Numbered from the stretch's first letter, positions 9,716 through 21,008 are shown. The stretch is 64,000 nt of DNA from Gracilaria vermiculophylla (GCA_019155205.2 JAHNZQ020000181.1:1810662-1874661); one strand, 5' to 3'. The notes: a model not told the origin generated them from the sequence alone. Made by a program: numbers and translations.

Positions 9716-10717
9716 TTAAGTGTTACTCGTGCTTGTAGAACTCAAATACTCCCCTGTTTGTCGAACCGTTACACCACACCAATTATATATTAAACGTTCC
9801 ACATGGCTTCTTTTCACAGACACACTTGTGCTTGTTGAACTTTCTTCGCTGCCCTCCCCGTCACCTATTCTGGAGCGGGCCACGTCACATGCTTCTGTCA
9901 GAATATCAAGGGCTTTTTCTGGTAGCGCGCGATGGGTGACGTATTGATCTGCACACATCACAGAAGCGGCAATCGCGCCATCTGTGATAGAAACTTGATG
10001 TTCTTGTTCGATACGTGTTTTGTGTGCAGCCACGATTCGCAGTGATATAGATACATTTGGAGGCTTCATGTGAATCACGCGGAATGCCTTGGTGAACTTC
10101 TCATCGTAGTACGTATCGGACTCTATCAATCTCTTGTAAGCACTTCGAATACAAGTGCACAAGCAGATTACTTTCTTGTCGAACAATAAAAATCGAAGCA
10201 TGTTCTCCAACGAAATAGGGTGCTGCTCTTTGTTCGCCTGGTCTCCTTCACTGACAATTCGATCGACGAAACCAAAGATATCCACATCGTCTATGCACAG
10301 TACAATGTGTTCTGGTCCTGCTCGCTCTACTTGCGAAAGAACTTCGCTGATGCTTTGCTGCATTTGACGAGCGTCTTCGGAATCCCCGCTCCAAAAGTAA
10401 TTTCCAAGCGATAATGTGTAAACACTACGAGAATATATAGGGTTCTTGGCGTCCGTCTTCATCGACTTGAGACGGCGAGCAAGACCTAGAGATACAGAAC
10501 GCTTGCCAATGCCAGGCTCACCTACAAGGAGCACAGAATTTCCTTTGCTAATGGCTTGAAGGGTCTCGTCAAGAACTTCATCATATCCCTCAAAGGGAAA
10601 CGATACGTTGTCCTGGACACGGTCTGAAATACAGTAAACGTAGGGATAAGCAAGAAGCTGCTCGAATGCATCACGATTCCCAGAAGAAAGGGATAGCTGG
10701 TCGTTTTCTCCTTCCAT
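9716..10717 (-). CDS. Stand-alone ClpB-type AAA+ domain (NBD1 only), degenerate active site
   Basis: Predicted 333 aa from ATG 10717; no upstream ATG exists before an in-frame stop. The chain matches the first nucleotide-binding domain of ClpB/ClpA disaggregases: FPFEGYDEVLDETLQAISKG, Walker A GEPGIGKRS (66-74), Walker B VLCIDDVD (~140-146), YKRLIESD, and ITDGAIAASVMCADQYVTHRALPEKALDILTEA. There is no Clp N-domain, coiled-coil M domain or second AAA+ ring. Key residues differ: the Ser/Thr after the Walker A Lys is Arg73, Walker B has Asp-Asp for Asp-Glu, and the paired Arg fingers (ERRF in ClpB) read TKAF. It may therefore bind but not hydrolyse ATP, acting as a regulatory or adaptor subunit. 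That role is inference. The full-length frame argues against recent decay. Confidence 0.8.
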   Translation of the reverse strand: MEGENDQLSLSSGNRDAFEQLLAYPYVYCISDRVQDNVSFPFEGYDEVLDETLQAISKGNSVLLVGEPGIGKRSVSLGLARRLKSMKTDAKNPIYSRSVYTLSLGNYFWSGDSEDARQMQQSISEVLSQVERAGPEHIVLCIDDVDIFGFVDRIVSEGDQANKEQHPISLENMLRFLLFDKKVICLCTCIRSAYKRLIESDTYYDEKFTKAFRVIHMKPPNVSISLRIVAAHKTRIEQEHQVSITDGAIAASVMCADQYVTHRALPEKALDILTEACDVARSRIGDGEGSEESSTSTSVSVKRSHVERLIYNWCGVTVRQTGEYLSSTSTSNT

Positions 10718-11439
10718 CACAATGGAGAGATGACGGAAGAATAAAAGTCCCACACGAAATACGGAGCTGTAAAAAGGCCGTCGCTGGGAACCACACACAA
10801 TTCGCTCGGATTTTGTTTGGTGTTACGCACGGCAGCCACTGCAACTCCCTCTTTCGAACAAAGTTTTTTTCTCCAGCTGGCGGCGAGAACCTTTTGTTCA
10901 TCGCGTTGCATAGTACGGTCCTGCTTTTGTGCTCCAGATACGAGCTCGTAGTACAGAAGTGAGAAAGGCGGCTAATCAACAACCACAGGGAGAACTCCTT
11001 GCACCGGATATGTACCTTTTCTCTCGGGCCGCAAAATGGAGGTTTGGACTTACACGTGCTATTTATTTTGAGAGTCGTATTCATTGGATGCAAACGTGTC
11101 TATGTTTGTCTACAACGCCTCGAGCTAGCGATATGTAATCCGTCACTCCAAACGTTGCCTTCATTGGGCCTTCTGCTTCATGTACATTGTTTATGAATAC
11201 AATTTCACATGAGTCGAACTCGAGATGGGCTAATACCCACACCGCTTTCCGGAATCTTTACATCAGTTATATAGTTTAGATACTTCAGATTTTCGGCGGG
11301 TATACTCATAGTTTCATCTTTATTTCCCAATTTCCCAGCTCTATACAAACCTATCGTACTACGAAGGGCAGCTTTCCTCACCACAAAAAGATTACAAACT
11401 GAAAGTCCTTCGAAGACACTGATCACTTCAGCCCGCTGA
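10718..11439. other. Intergenic region
   Basis: This 722-bp region lies between the ClpB-like gene and BAF60 (same strand). Minus-strand frames at 10671-11093 and 11205-11426 have no recognisable content, and the first overlaps the ClpB-like gene out of frame. Confidence 0.5.
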
Positions 11440-12942
11440 CTAGCTCTTTAAGACGCTCTCTACAGTCTCCTCAGCAGTATCAGCAATTGCTTTTCTCAAC
11501 AAGTATCGAGGCACCGCCTCATACACCCATTGTTGTTGATAGAACGATGCTCGACGTTCTTCTTCTGGGTTTCTGCCCGTACTGCCTCCCAACACCTTCA
11601 GGTCCCTCGTTTGACTAAGAATCAAATGGTTGATGAATTGTACTGGATTTGAGCAAAAACCTACAAAGAAGTCTCTTCGCTTTTTGTGATCCGCAATCTT
11701 CTGAAGTGCAACCATATGCTTCTCGCTGAGAGCCTCATATTCTGTTGATTGCGGAAGACCCAGACCAAATGTCCCAGCCTTTCGCGCAGACTCGATCAAG
11801 CTTGTGTCCTGCACATTCACTTCGATATCGTAGCAATCCTGATGGTCCACAACATCCCCACTAAGCTTCACCTGGTACTCAATTTGCACAGGTTCTAGTG
11901 GTCCCATATGACTCTTGATGATTGCAAATAATTGCTGCAGCTTCAACACTTCCACACTTTGGTTCATGGGTCCAAGAAGAGTCTTTAAACCGGTATCGAG
12001 ACGCACAGCTGTGCGATCATCAACGCATTGGAGCCTATTCTTCTTAACATACTGCCAGACGCTATTATATATGTTTTTCTTTGTTTCCTTCGTGATTCCA
12101 ATTAGGCGTGACAAAGGCCATGATATGCGGAATTGCTGTGGCTTGTGATCAACAAAGAGGTAAATCTTAGCTGTAAATTCTTTCGACCCCGCTCGTGATA
12201 TTTCAAAGCCGTTTGACGACGGCTCGCCCTCTTTCCGCTTCCATTCAATCATATTGTTTTCCGGATACAAATCCTTATCAAGCTCAACAATTACCTTGCT
12301 AAAAATGTCTGAGCACTTTGGTGGGGGGCCAATCAGTACACTGGCAGGTTCAGAAGTTTGAAATGCACCAGGTATGGCTGATGGCGTCACTCCCGACGAG
12401 GCGGCTTGCATTCCAGGAGTTATTGTGAGACCAGGCACACCACCAGACTCGGAATCACCAATATTCCCTTGTTCCATTTCGTTTGCTGAGTCTTTCTTGG
12501 GAAGAAGTTGTCCTTGAATTCGCAAAGACCATGATGCAACGTCCTCTGGGGTAACCCCTGGTGTTTCGGGCTGCGATCGATATGTGTTGAAAACGTATAG
12601 TCTGAAAACACGCTTTTCGGAAAAGAATTGTGATTTAAGCATTTCTTTGATGTCTTGCTGTTTGCGCATGAGAGCTAGATCGAGACGCTCTTCCATTTCC
12701 ACGAGTTTCTTGTACGCAGGAGATTCACCGGAAAGTGTAACTGCTGACCTTCGGGCAGCTTCAACATTAATTTTGGATGGATGCGAAGAAATGTGGCGCT
12801 TTCGAGCTTGTTCACCCATCGGGCCCAGGGATGCGCGAGCTCGTTTTCGACGTTCAGAGGCTGATGCGAGGAAATCCGCGGCTGCTCGACCCACGTCGGT
12901 CTCAGAGTTGAGAGCACTTTCTTTTTCTCCTGAAATCTCCAT
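11440..12942 (-). CDS. SWP73: BAF60/SWP73 (SMARCD) subunit of SWI/SNF remodeller
   Basis: Core accessory subunit of SWI/SNF-type chromatin-remodelling complexes, nuclear; 500 aa from ATG 12942 (MEISGEKESALNSETDVGRA). The N-terminal third is disordered and basic. It is followed by the conserved helix AYKKLVEMEERLDLALMRKQ and RVFRLYVFNTYRSQPE. The middle has SDIFSKVIVELDKDLYPENN and a polar insert. The SWIB/MDM2-fold domain sits near residues 268-345 (FRISWPLSRLIGITKETKKN, IYNSVWQYVKKNRLQ). The C-terminus carries the family coiled coil and FVGFCSNPVQFINHLILSQ, then GRNPEEERRASFYQQQWVYE, matching the SMARCD ending. Length agrees with plant and animal homologues. It is divergently transcribed from RPB2 over 654 bp. 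Confidence 0.93.
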   Translation of the reverse strand: MEISGEKESALNSETDVGRAAADFLASASERRKRARASLGPMGEQARKRHISSHPSKINVEAARRSAVTLSGESPAYKKLVEMEERLDLALMRKQQDIKEMLKSQFFSEKRVFRLYVFNTYRSQPETPGVTPEDVASWSLRIQGQLLPKKDSANEMEQGNIGDSESGGVPGLTITPGMQAASSGVTPSAIPGAFQTSEPASVLIGPPPKCSDIFSKVIVELDKDLYPENNMIEWKRKEGEPSSNGFEISRAGSKEFTAKIYLFVDHKPQQFRISWPLSRLIGITKETKKNIYNSVWQYVKKNRLQCVDDRTAVRLDTGLKTLLGPMNQSVEVLKLQQLFAIIKSHMGPLEPVQIEYQVKLSGDVVDHQDCYDIEVNVQDTSLIESARKAGTFGLGLPQSTEYEALSEKHMVALQKIADHKKRRDFFVGFCSNPVQFINHLILSQTRDLKVLGGSTGRNPEEERRASFYQQQWVYEAVPRYLLRKAIADTAEETVESVLKS

Positions 12943-13596
12943 TCTTTGGACAACACGACCGACAGGCAATGAGTTTGGTGACCAAGGGATTTTTTCCAAG
13001 CTTAACCCAATCTAAGATCAGATTTGAGCTAGAATTCACGATAAAGCTAAGAACCGAATGGGTCGGGGCTCACGAAAAAGAGATGATGTATCCTTCGGAC
13101 ACGGTGGGCAGACTGCGAAGTGCAAGACTGGCGGTTGGCACGGCCAGAGTCGTAGTACTCAATACCGCACCTTCTTTCAGAGACAACGATTCACCCGGAG
13201 TGCGACCGCAGTGCTGAAGCGCGAATTAAAATTACAAATGAAAACTGCGCGAAAAGGGATTTTGTCAAAGCGTTTCCAGCATGCTGCGTTGTACAACTTT
13301 TCCGACACGTTTTGCACGGACAGTACCGTCGATACTTGGAACACAATTTGAACTGTTTAGCGGGAAATAACTCCTTCGTGCTCTACGACGTGCGACGCTG
13401 ACGGGCACCCTACTTTTGCGCTCTCGCCTCGTCCAGTCCTTGAAGAATCCTTCAAAACCACCTACGTTATTATCGGGATACGGACTACAAGTCACGGATT
13501 CAGAAATCGATTGAACTCTTGTCTTTAAGGACAGCACGAAGCGCCAAAAACCATTCTTTGACATTCCAAGGAAACACTTTTGACTCAACGAGCGGT
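12943..13596. other. Divergent intergenic region, BAF60 / RPB2
   Basis: This 654-bp region separates two transcription genes and probably holds both promoters. The small frames inside it (12969-13351 plus, 13265-13588 minus) are not recognisable. Confidence 0.55.
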
Positions 13597-16500
13597 ATGC
13601 AAATCGAATCTAGACCTCCCGTTCACAACAATGGATACTACGACGCATCAAAAGAACACGAATACGAAGTCGAAGACAGGGAAGCGGACTACTTGAATGG
13701 AGATGGATTTGCGGATGACCCAGATGAAGCGTTTGAAGAAGATGACGTGCCCATAACTGAGGAAGACGCTTGGACGGTCATTGCCTCTCATTTCAAGACA
13801 AGAGGATTAGTTGGTCAGCAACTTGACTCCTACGATGTCTTTATGACAAATACCATGCAGGTAAGGACACAGGCGACCGTCATCGCGAGCAGCAAACGCG
13901 GGGCATCACATTCCGAAGCGACCTCTAACATTGAAGACCATCGTTCCGTGTTCCTTTTCGTCTCTATCTTCTAGGATCTCGTGGATCAATCTCCGGACAT
14001 TGAGATCATTTCTGAAGACCAGCACTTGCCGGGTGAGGAGGAGCAAGAAACTGCGAAACGTGTGATAATAAGGTTTGGTCAGTTGCGCATGGGTCGCCCA
14101 GTGTTTCAAGAATCTACTGGTGAAGCGCAACTTCTTTACCCCAACCAAGCGCGGCTAAGAAACTTGACATATGCTGCGCCCTTGTACTGTGAGATTTCAA
14201 AAACGGAACTAGAAGTTAACCCCAATACCGGGGAAGAAGTTCAATTAGGTCAAGAAAGCAAACCGGTATTCTTTGGGCGAATTCCCCTGATGCTGCGGTC
14301 GAAGTTCTGCCTTTTGGATGGCTTGAAGACTGACAAAGAACTTAACAAAATGGGGGAGTGTCACGTGGACCAGGGAGGTTATTTCGTCATCAATGGGTCT
14401 GAAAAGGTCTTGCTCGCGCAGGAACGAATGTCCACTAATCACTGTTTCGTTTTCGTGAAGTCCATGCCGTCCACTTACTCTCACGTGGCTGAAGTTCGAT
14501 CTGCATCAGAAGCGAGCAACAGACCAACGACATCCCTCCAAGTGAAGCTGAAATCTCGTGGAAAGGGAAGGGATGGGCTTTCGGGCTCAACGATTCATTG
14601 CCAAGTCCCGAATATTCGCGAGGAAATACCAGTGGTAGTTTTATTCCGCGCTTTAGGATGTGCCAATGACAAAGAGGTCATGAGTCATATTTGTTACGAT
14701 TTGTCAGATGACGAACTCATGACTGCTGTTATGCCCTCAATAGAAGAAGCACAAGACATTCGTGATGTTCTAAGTGCTCTTGATTTCATAGGCAGAAGAG
14801 GGCCCGGAAAGGGGGGTCTTTCTAGAGCAGACCGTATAAAGTACGGAAGAGATGTACTGCAGCTGGAGCTTCTTCCTCATATTGGAACGGAAGCTGGCTC
14901 TGAAATGAAAAAGTCCTATTACTTAGGTTACATGGTGAACAAGCTGTTACATGTCGCGCTTGGTAGACAACGTGAAGATGACCGTGATCACTACGGTAAC
15001 AAAAGGCTCGATTTGGCTGGGCCATTACTGACAACCTTGTTCAGACAGTTGTTACGGAAGTTATTGAAGGACGTTAGAGCCAATGCAAAAAGAATTATAA
15101 ATGCCGGTGGTGATGTAGATCTCACTTCCCTGGTGAAGTCATCGATTATTACCAATGGGCTTAAGTATGCTCTTTCCACCGGAAATTGGAATTCTGCCGG
15201 CGGTGCGCCGACAAAAACCGGGGTGTCCCAAGTGCTTAGCCGGCTGACGTTTGCATCTTCACTTTCTCATCTTCGGAGAATGAATTCGCCAATTGGAAGA
15301 GAAGGAAAGTTGGCCAAACCTCGACAGCTTCACAACACTCATTGGGGTATGATATGTCCAGCAGAGACCCCCGAAGGGCAGGCCTGTGGGCTGGTAAAGA
15401 ATCTTGCTTTGATGGCATACATCTCGGTGGGATCACAGGCGGAGCCGGTGCAAATCTTTCTTGAGGAATGGAGCACCCATCAGCTAATGGAAATTGCCCC
15501 TGGTCAAGTTGCGAAAGCAACCAAGGTGTTTGTAAACGGTGCCTGGGTTGGAATCCACCACAAAGCGGAAGGTTTGGCGGATACGTTGAGAAGTCTGCGA
15601 AGGAAAGGCGATATAAATTTTGAAGTTTCAATTGTTATGGACCATCAGCGCCGGGAACTTCGAATCTATACGGACGCTGGTCGTATTTGTCGACCTCTAT
15701 TTGTTGTGGAGCAAGACAAGCACAAACAAAATGAACATGGTTGGCGCAAACCACAGCTCAAGATTCGAAAGCGTCATGTCCAAGCCCTCGCTAACGCTGA
15801 GGACGAAGAAAGTCGCGAGTTTGATCCAGATATTCGCGCTTTTCATAGTCTCTTGGTTTTAGGCCTAATTGAGTACGTAGATTGTGAGGAAGAGGAAACA
15901 ATTATGATTGCGATGCTAATCAGTGACTTAGAAAAGAAGAACCACTCGGCAATATACACTCATTGTGAAATCCACCCAGCCATGATTCTCGGTGTGTGTG
16001 GATCAATCATTCCATTCCCGGATCACAACCAGAGTCCTCGTAACACATATCAATCAGCTATGGGAAAGCAAGCAATGGGTGTTTATATCACAAACTTCAG
16101 TTTGAGAATGGATACGCAGGCTCACGTATTATACTATCCCCAAAAACCACTAGTTTGTACGAGGGCCATGCAGCATTTGAAATTCCGAACTTTGCCTTCT
16201 GGCATCAACGCATGCGTTGCAATTGCGTGCTACTCGGGTTACAATCAGGAAGATTCCGTCATTATGTCCCAGTCAGGGATTGATCGCGGGCTCTTCCGGT
16301 CTGTATACTTCAGAAGTTTCCGCGATGAGGAGAAAAGACACCTTGCAGGTCTTCAAGAACGGTTCGAGGTGCCCGATTATCATGATTGCGTTGGTATGAA
16401 ACCAGGAGCATACGATAAGCTTGATGCAGATGGTTTGGTATGCGAAGGGACCCGAGTTGCTGGAAACGACATTCTTGTCGGCAAAGTTACTCCCCTCACT

Positions 16501-17460
16501 GACACTCAAGGGTTTGGACAAGGAAATGATAGTACAGCAAAACTTGCGGGGGCAAAGACAAAGAAGGATTTGTCCCAAGGTGCGAAATCAACGGAGAATG
16601 CTGTGGTCGACAAAGTGCTTTTGGCAATGAATGAGGAAGGTGCTAGGTTTGTCGCGGTAAGGCTGCGGTCAGTTAGAAAGCCACAGATTGGAGACAAGTT
16701 CTCATCAAGACATGGTCAGAAGGGAACGATTGGAATAACATACAGACAAGAAGATATGCCTTTCACATCAGAAGGCATCATTCCAGACATCATCGTTAAT
16801 CCGCACGCCATCCCATCTCGAATGACTATTGGTCAGTTAATAGAATGTCTGCTGGGGAAGGTATCTGCCATTAAAGGTACCGAAGGCGACGCTACCCCGT
16901 TTACCAGCATTACTGTTGAAGATATTGGAAAACGCCTCTTAGAAGCTGGCTATCAACCACATGGTTGGGAGCTCATGCACAACGGGCATACTGGTAGACC
17001 ACTTGAAGCCCACATTTTCATGGGCCCTACGTATTACCAACGTTTGAAACATATGGTAGATGACAAGATTCATTCAAGGTCAACAGGTCCGGTGACTTTG
17101 TTAACTCAACAACCTCTGGAAGGTCGGGCACGAGGAGGTGGTCTGCGTTTTGGAGAAATGGAGCGCGATTGCCTTATTTCGCACGGCGGTGCTAGCTTTC
17201 TGCGGGAACGTCTCATGGACATGAGCGACAAGTATCGAGTTCATGTTTGTGACCTTTGCGGCCTGTTTGCCATTGCAGATCTGCGAAAGAATACGTTCCA
17301 TTGCAGAAACTGTAATAACAGCACGGCCATCAGCCAAGTTTACATTCCGTATGCATGCAAACTACTATTTCAGGAGCTGATGGCAATGTCCGTGGCCCCC
17401 CGGCTTCTGGTCAGGAAGGAAGAGCAGCCAAAGAGAAAGCGTGGCAAGACGGTGAACTAG
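13597..17460 (+). CDS. RPB2: RNA polymerase II second-largest subunit RPB2 (two exons)
   Basis: Catalytic partner of RPB1 in the nuclear enzyme that makes mRNA. Exons 13597-13860 and 13975-17460 give 1,249 aa, close to yeast (1,224). Exon 1 contains an acidic leader, then ITEEDAWTVIASHFKTRGLV and QLDSYDVFMTNTMQ, spliced to DLVDQSPDIEII. Visible hallmarks are GGYFVINGSEKVLLAQERMS, the fork region, WGMICPAETPEGQACGLVKN, the hybrid-binding GYNQEDSVIMSQSGIDRG with metal-site Asp ~848, KFSSRHGQKGTIG, and the C-terminal GGLRFGEMERDCLISHG. A clamp zinc site CDLCGLFAIA...CRNCNN lies near the end. RPB2 rather than Pol I/III is chosen from the N-terminus and the anchor/clamp sequence. A ~20-residue Lys-rich insert precedes DPDIRAFHSLL. 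Confidence 0.97.
13861..13974 (+). other. Intron of RPB2 (114 nt)
   Basis: The donor GTAAGG follows ATG-CAG and the acceptor TATCTTCTAG precedes GAT-CTC. Removing it joins the conserved N-terminal block in phase 0. Confidence 0.92.
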
Positions 17461-18115
17461 TGGTTGCACACACATAGATACCCCATCTTAACTTTCGAAT
17501 CGAATGTGCTTTCAGGCCCACTGTAACTGAAGCAGAGCAACTACACGTGCTGAATAGTAGATGCTTCGTGAAGAATGGACTTTTTCGATGCACATAAAAG
17601 GCAACTGGTCACTATCGCTCCTGGTGCGTGCCACTCCAACCGACTCAGAGCTTCCGATCGCTTCCTGACGTGCGGAGGAATCTCGCGACGGAGGCAACGA
17701 GTCACGATCAATTTGAGGGGCCCGACACTAACCTGCCGATATTGCGCGCCTGACATGTCGAGAGCCCTGTCGCGGTTGTGGCATACACGTGGAAACGCAT
17801 GAAAGTTGTGTTCACTGTACTGACGAAAGCGGCGAAAATCGGCTGGTGACCCAAATGGCGCGCCTGCGCCGCTGCCTGTGCTTGCCATACTGCAGTTTTC
17901 TCCCGCCGTGAGGGTCCGCGGTATGTACACAACGACGAAGGGCACCTAAGCGCCCAGCCGCGGTCCAATCTTCTCCCGGTGGCCTGCATCGGGGTCGGGG
18001 GGCACTTCTTCGACTTTGGCACGGACTCATCGGGGCGAACGTGGTCAGCCTTCCTAACGTAAGGAGGGCGTTCAACAACGCCATCGAATCGTTCGCCTTC
18101 TTGCGGCCGCGGCTC
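17461..18115. other. Intergenic region
   Basis: This 655-bp region becomes GC-rich toward the next gene. Minus-strand frames (17541-18186) are compositional and match nothing. Confidence 0.5.
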
Positions 18116-19754
18116 ATGGCCAGCGCCGCCACCGTGGCGGCGGCTGTCGCCACCGCTCCCCAGCGTGTCATCACCGTCGCCGCCATTCAGTTTGCTTGCA
18201 CCAATGACATAGAGTCCAACTGCCGGCGGGCCGAGAGCCTTATTCGCGACGCCGCGCGAAAAGGCGCCAACATCATTCTGCTCCAGGAGCTCTTTGCATC
18301 TCTGTACTTTCCGATCGACCAGATGGACTACGCCCGACTCGCAGTGTCTTTAGAGGATGAGAAGTCCTACATCTTCCGTTTCCATAGCCTTGCCCGCGAG
18401 CTTAATGTTGTTCTACCGATCAGCTTCTATGAACGTTCAAAGTAAGTTTGCAGTTGCATACGGTTGTCGTCTCTTTTTAAAATGCATCGCGCAGCATTCC
18501 TACTATTTCGAAGTCCGCCCCGCTTGTAAAGTCGTCTCCAATGCACGGCAAAAAGCACCAAACTCTAACCATGGAAAATTCTTATGTGTACATGCATCTA
18601 ACTGTAGCAATGCGTTTTACAACTCAGTCGTCGTCATTGATGCAGACGGTAGCCAGTTAGGTCTCTATAGAAAATCCCACATCCCAGACGGTCCAGGTTA
18701 TCAAGAAAAGTTCTACTTCAATCCCGGAGACACCGGATTCCGAACCTTCAAAACCCGATTTGCAATCATTGGAGTCGCGATTTGTTGGGATCAATGGTTT
18801 CCAGAAGCAGCGCGATGTATGGTCATCAAAGGCGCCGAGCTGTTGCTCTATCCCACAGCAATAGGCTCCGAACCCCAAGACCCAGCTCTAGATACTTGTT
18901 CGCAGTGGCAGAAATGTATGCAGGGACACGCTGCCGCAAACATGGTCCCAGTTATTGCTGCAAACCGGGTTGGCAAAGAACTTGGAGTCACTTCCGACAT
19001 ATCCATCACGTTCTATGGTTCATCCTTTATGACCGATCATACTGGGTCCATTGTCTCAGATGCTGGTCGTCACCAGGAGACAGTCCTCATGCATACGTAT
19101 AATCTTGACGAAATGCGAACGGCACGAAGGCAGTGGGGCATATTCCGTGATCGTAGACCGGATCTGTATACTGCGCTTGTCACATTTGACGGGGGTACAG
19201 GAGATATTATGACGCAAGAAAGACGCGTGCCTGCCAATCTTCCCCCTTCGTTCACGGCGGCACCGCGAATAGGTGTCGCACCGGCTGCCGTTACTGTCCC
19301 AGGGATCTCCTCAACTCAAAAGAAAGTTGAACCCGAGACGCTTATGGCTTCTCACACTATGGTACCTGTTGTAGATGACGGTCAAAGAAGAGTCGTTAGC
19401 AACACCTTTGACTTGCATGAAGCGTCTTTTATTGGAGACGTCAAGGCCAGCGCTCAGCGACGACCACGGGGCCGGTGTTGGGTATGTCGCGCCAAAACCA
19501 CATATGAATGCAAGCTTTGTCAACCTGGTCCTGTACCCCTTTGTAATCGCACAGCTCGTGAGTGTTGGTGGAAATACCATGCCGGTGAAATCACGCCATA
19601 CGTCCCGAACAAACGTGGCCGGAAGCGACGAAAAGCAGAACCGTCAGAAGTCCACAACGGGGAACACCCCATTCCAGAGGAAAGCGAGGAAGATGGCGTA
19701 TCCAATAAGCAGAACGATACAGATGCTGCCAACGTGAACGCTCTGTTGGGTTAA
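18116..19754 (+). CDS. N-carbamoylputrescine amidase with Cys/His and basic C-terminal extension (two exons)
   Basis: Nitrilase-superfamily enzyme releasing putrescine from N-carbamoylputrescine, the last step of the arginine decarboxylase route to polyamines. Exons 18116-18441 and 18608-19754 give 490 aa. The catalytic triad is complete: Glu58 (LLQELFASLYF), Lys131 (LGLYRKSHIPDGPGYQEKFY) and Cys168 (GVAICWDQWFPEAAR). The SHIPDGPGYQEKFYFNPGDTGF block identifies the carbamoylputrescine class. The enzyme normally ends near 300 aa. Here the same frame continues ~190 residues through a Pro/Ala linker into a Cys/His cluster (C399, C402, C410, C413, C421, C428, H433; PLCNRTARECWWKYH). A bipartite-looking basic stretch (NKRGRKRRK) and an acidic tail follow. 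The cluster resembles the Cys-rich end of PiggyBac transposases; its function here is unknown. Convergent with the YEATS gene. Confidence 0.9.
18442..18607 (+). other. Intron of N-carbamoylputrescine amidase (166 nt)
   Basis: GTAAGT ... ATCTAACTGTAG joins ERS-AA/C to AATGCGTTTTACAAC, restoring the family's NAFYNSVVVIDADG. A plausible branch point (CTAAC) lies shortly before the acceptor. Confidence 0.88.
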
Positions 19755-19969
19755 CAAATGGGAAGGTGTTCATAAATGTCCCACATGTGAAGCTATAAAC
19801 GACGACTAAGCTTGTCTTTGGCTTCAGCTTCAGTAACAGATAGCTCCATGCTGGCTGTGACGTGCTTATTTGGACTTAGATGTCTACCAAGCAGCACTCT
19901 CCTGGCACATGTAGATATTTCTCAGATCACACGTAGTAGTGCTTATCCAAACCTTTGCCAGACTAAATC

Positions 19970-20620
19970 CTACGAAATTCGACCGCCCAGGGTAGTTATT
20001 TGTCGTACAAGGTCCGCTCGTTCCTCTTCAAGCTCTTCATAACGCGACTGGCGCTTTGTGGTCTCTTCCCGCAATTTGCGTCTTGCGTGTTCGAGTTTTC
20101 TCAGATCAGCACTTTCGGCTCCACTGAAGTCCTTGAAATAAGCTGGTATTGGGTGGGATGGTTGCTTAATTCTCAAATTGGGACCATGAGGTATTGTCTT
20201 CAGCAACTCATGTAGGGCTTCTGGGGGGTCTTGGAACACGAATTCATCGTAATGCTCAGAAATGACGGGATCTGGTGAAGGCTCGCCCAAGTTCTCAAAG
20301 AGGCGCAACGGATGAAAAAACTCAACGGGCTTTTCTGAAGCATCTTGAAAGAATACTCTTATAATAATCTCAAACTCACCCCATCCATACGCCTGAACTT
20401 CGTAAGGCATGTCCGTCACACGACGAACCTGAGGTTCAAATGACTCGTGGAGAACGAACTCCACATGGCGAATAAAGTGTGAAAGATCAGCCGGTTGCAA
20501 GGGTCTCAGGTAAACTGTCCATTCATGACTCCGTGATTCCGTGCCTTTATCTCCGAGGTGTTTCGCGTAGGACCCATGAACGATAGGAATGTGAAGATTG
20601 ACGCCCTTGACGCGCTTCAT
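19970..20620 (-). CDS. YEATS-domain protein (GAS41/YAF9/TAF14 type)
   Basis: Reader of acylated histone lysines, found in NuA4, SWR1/SRCAP or other chromatin complexes. The protein is 216 aa from ATG 20620. The YEATS domain spans about residues 8-135: VHGSYAKHLGDK, HEWTVYLRPLQPADLSHFIR, VEFVLHESFEPQVRRV, the diagnostic YGWGEFEIIIRVFFQD with the aromatic GWGEF loop, and FFHPLRLFE. The C-terminal ~45 residues form a charged coiled coil (LEHARRKLREETTKRQSRYE), as in GAS41/Yaf9. Length is the same as GAS41 (~227 aa), which favours that subfamily over the longer ENL/AF9. It may share a 388-bp promoter with the Nup43-like gene. Confidence 0.92.
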   Translation of the reverse strand: MKRVKGVNLHIPIVHGSYAKHLGDKGTESRSHEWTVYLRPLQPADLSHFIRHVEFVLHESFEPQVRRVTDMPYEVQAYGWGEFEIIIRVFFQDASEKPVEFFHPLRLFENLGEPSPDPVISEHYDEFVFQDPPEALHELLKTIPHGPNLRIKQPSHPIPAYFKDFSGAESADLRKLEHARRKLREETTKRQSRYEELEEERADLVRQITTLGGRIS

Positions 20621-21008
20621 CTGCTGCGTCTCGTTCTAATAGGCAAGCTTTAGTACCGACAGGACAATTTTGTCCGATGGTATGCAAGGTAGATGAAGCC
20701 AGTGGAATCCGGTGTCCCCACCTAATCGTAAGCGGGTGCATTTACGGGCCCGATCAGGCGGCCCCGGGCATTGATCCCCCTCTCTGTTCAATTTTAGAAA
20801 ATGTCAATTTGATCTGCTCGTTTCAAACTGCGGTTGCGAATATCAATGCGCAACCCGAACGGATGGGGCGTTTGCGATGCAGCATTTCGGCCGTCCAGGT
20901 ATCCCAGCATCAACGACACCACAGGGATATAAAGTTCAATACCATCTTGTTTGCTACTTGGAACACGTTCGATACCATATCCCGAGCTAGCGCACCCAAG
21001 ACGCTAAA
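20621..21008. other. Divergent intergenic region, YEATS / Nup43-like
   Basis: A 388-bp presumed bidirectional promoter. The plus-strand frame 20677-21159 overlaps the Nup43-like start out of frame and is taken as spurious. Confidence 0.55.

Noticed and set aside
10671..11093. 140-codon minus frame near the ClpB-like start
   Set aside because: Overlaps the ClpB-like gene out of frame, with no recognisable domain.
11210..11260. GAGTTCGACTC on the minus strand, tested as a tRNA T-arm
   Set aside because: The stem does not pair in the right register and no acceptor, D or anticodon arms could be found.
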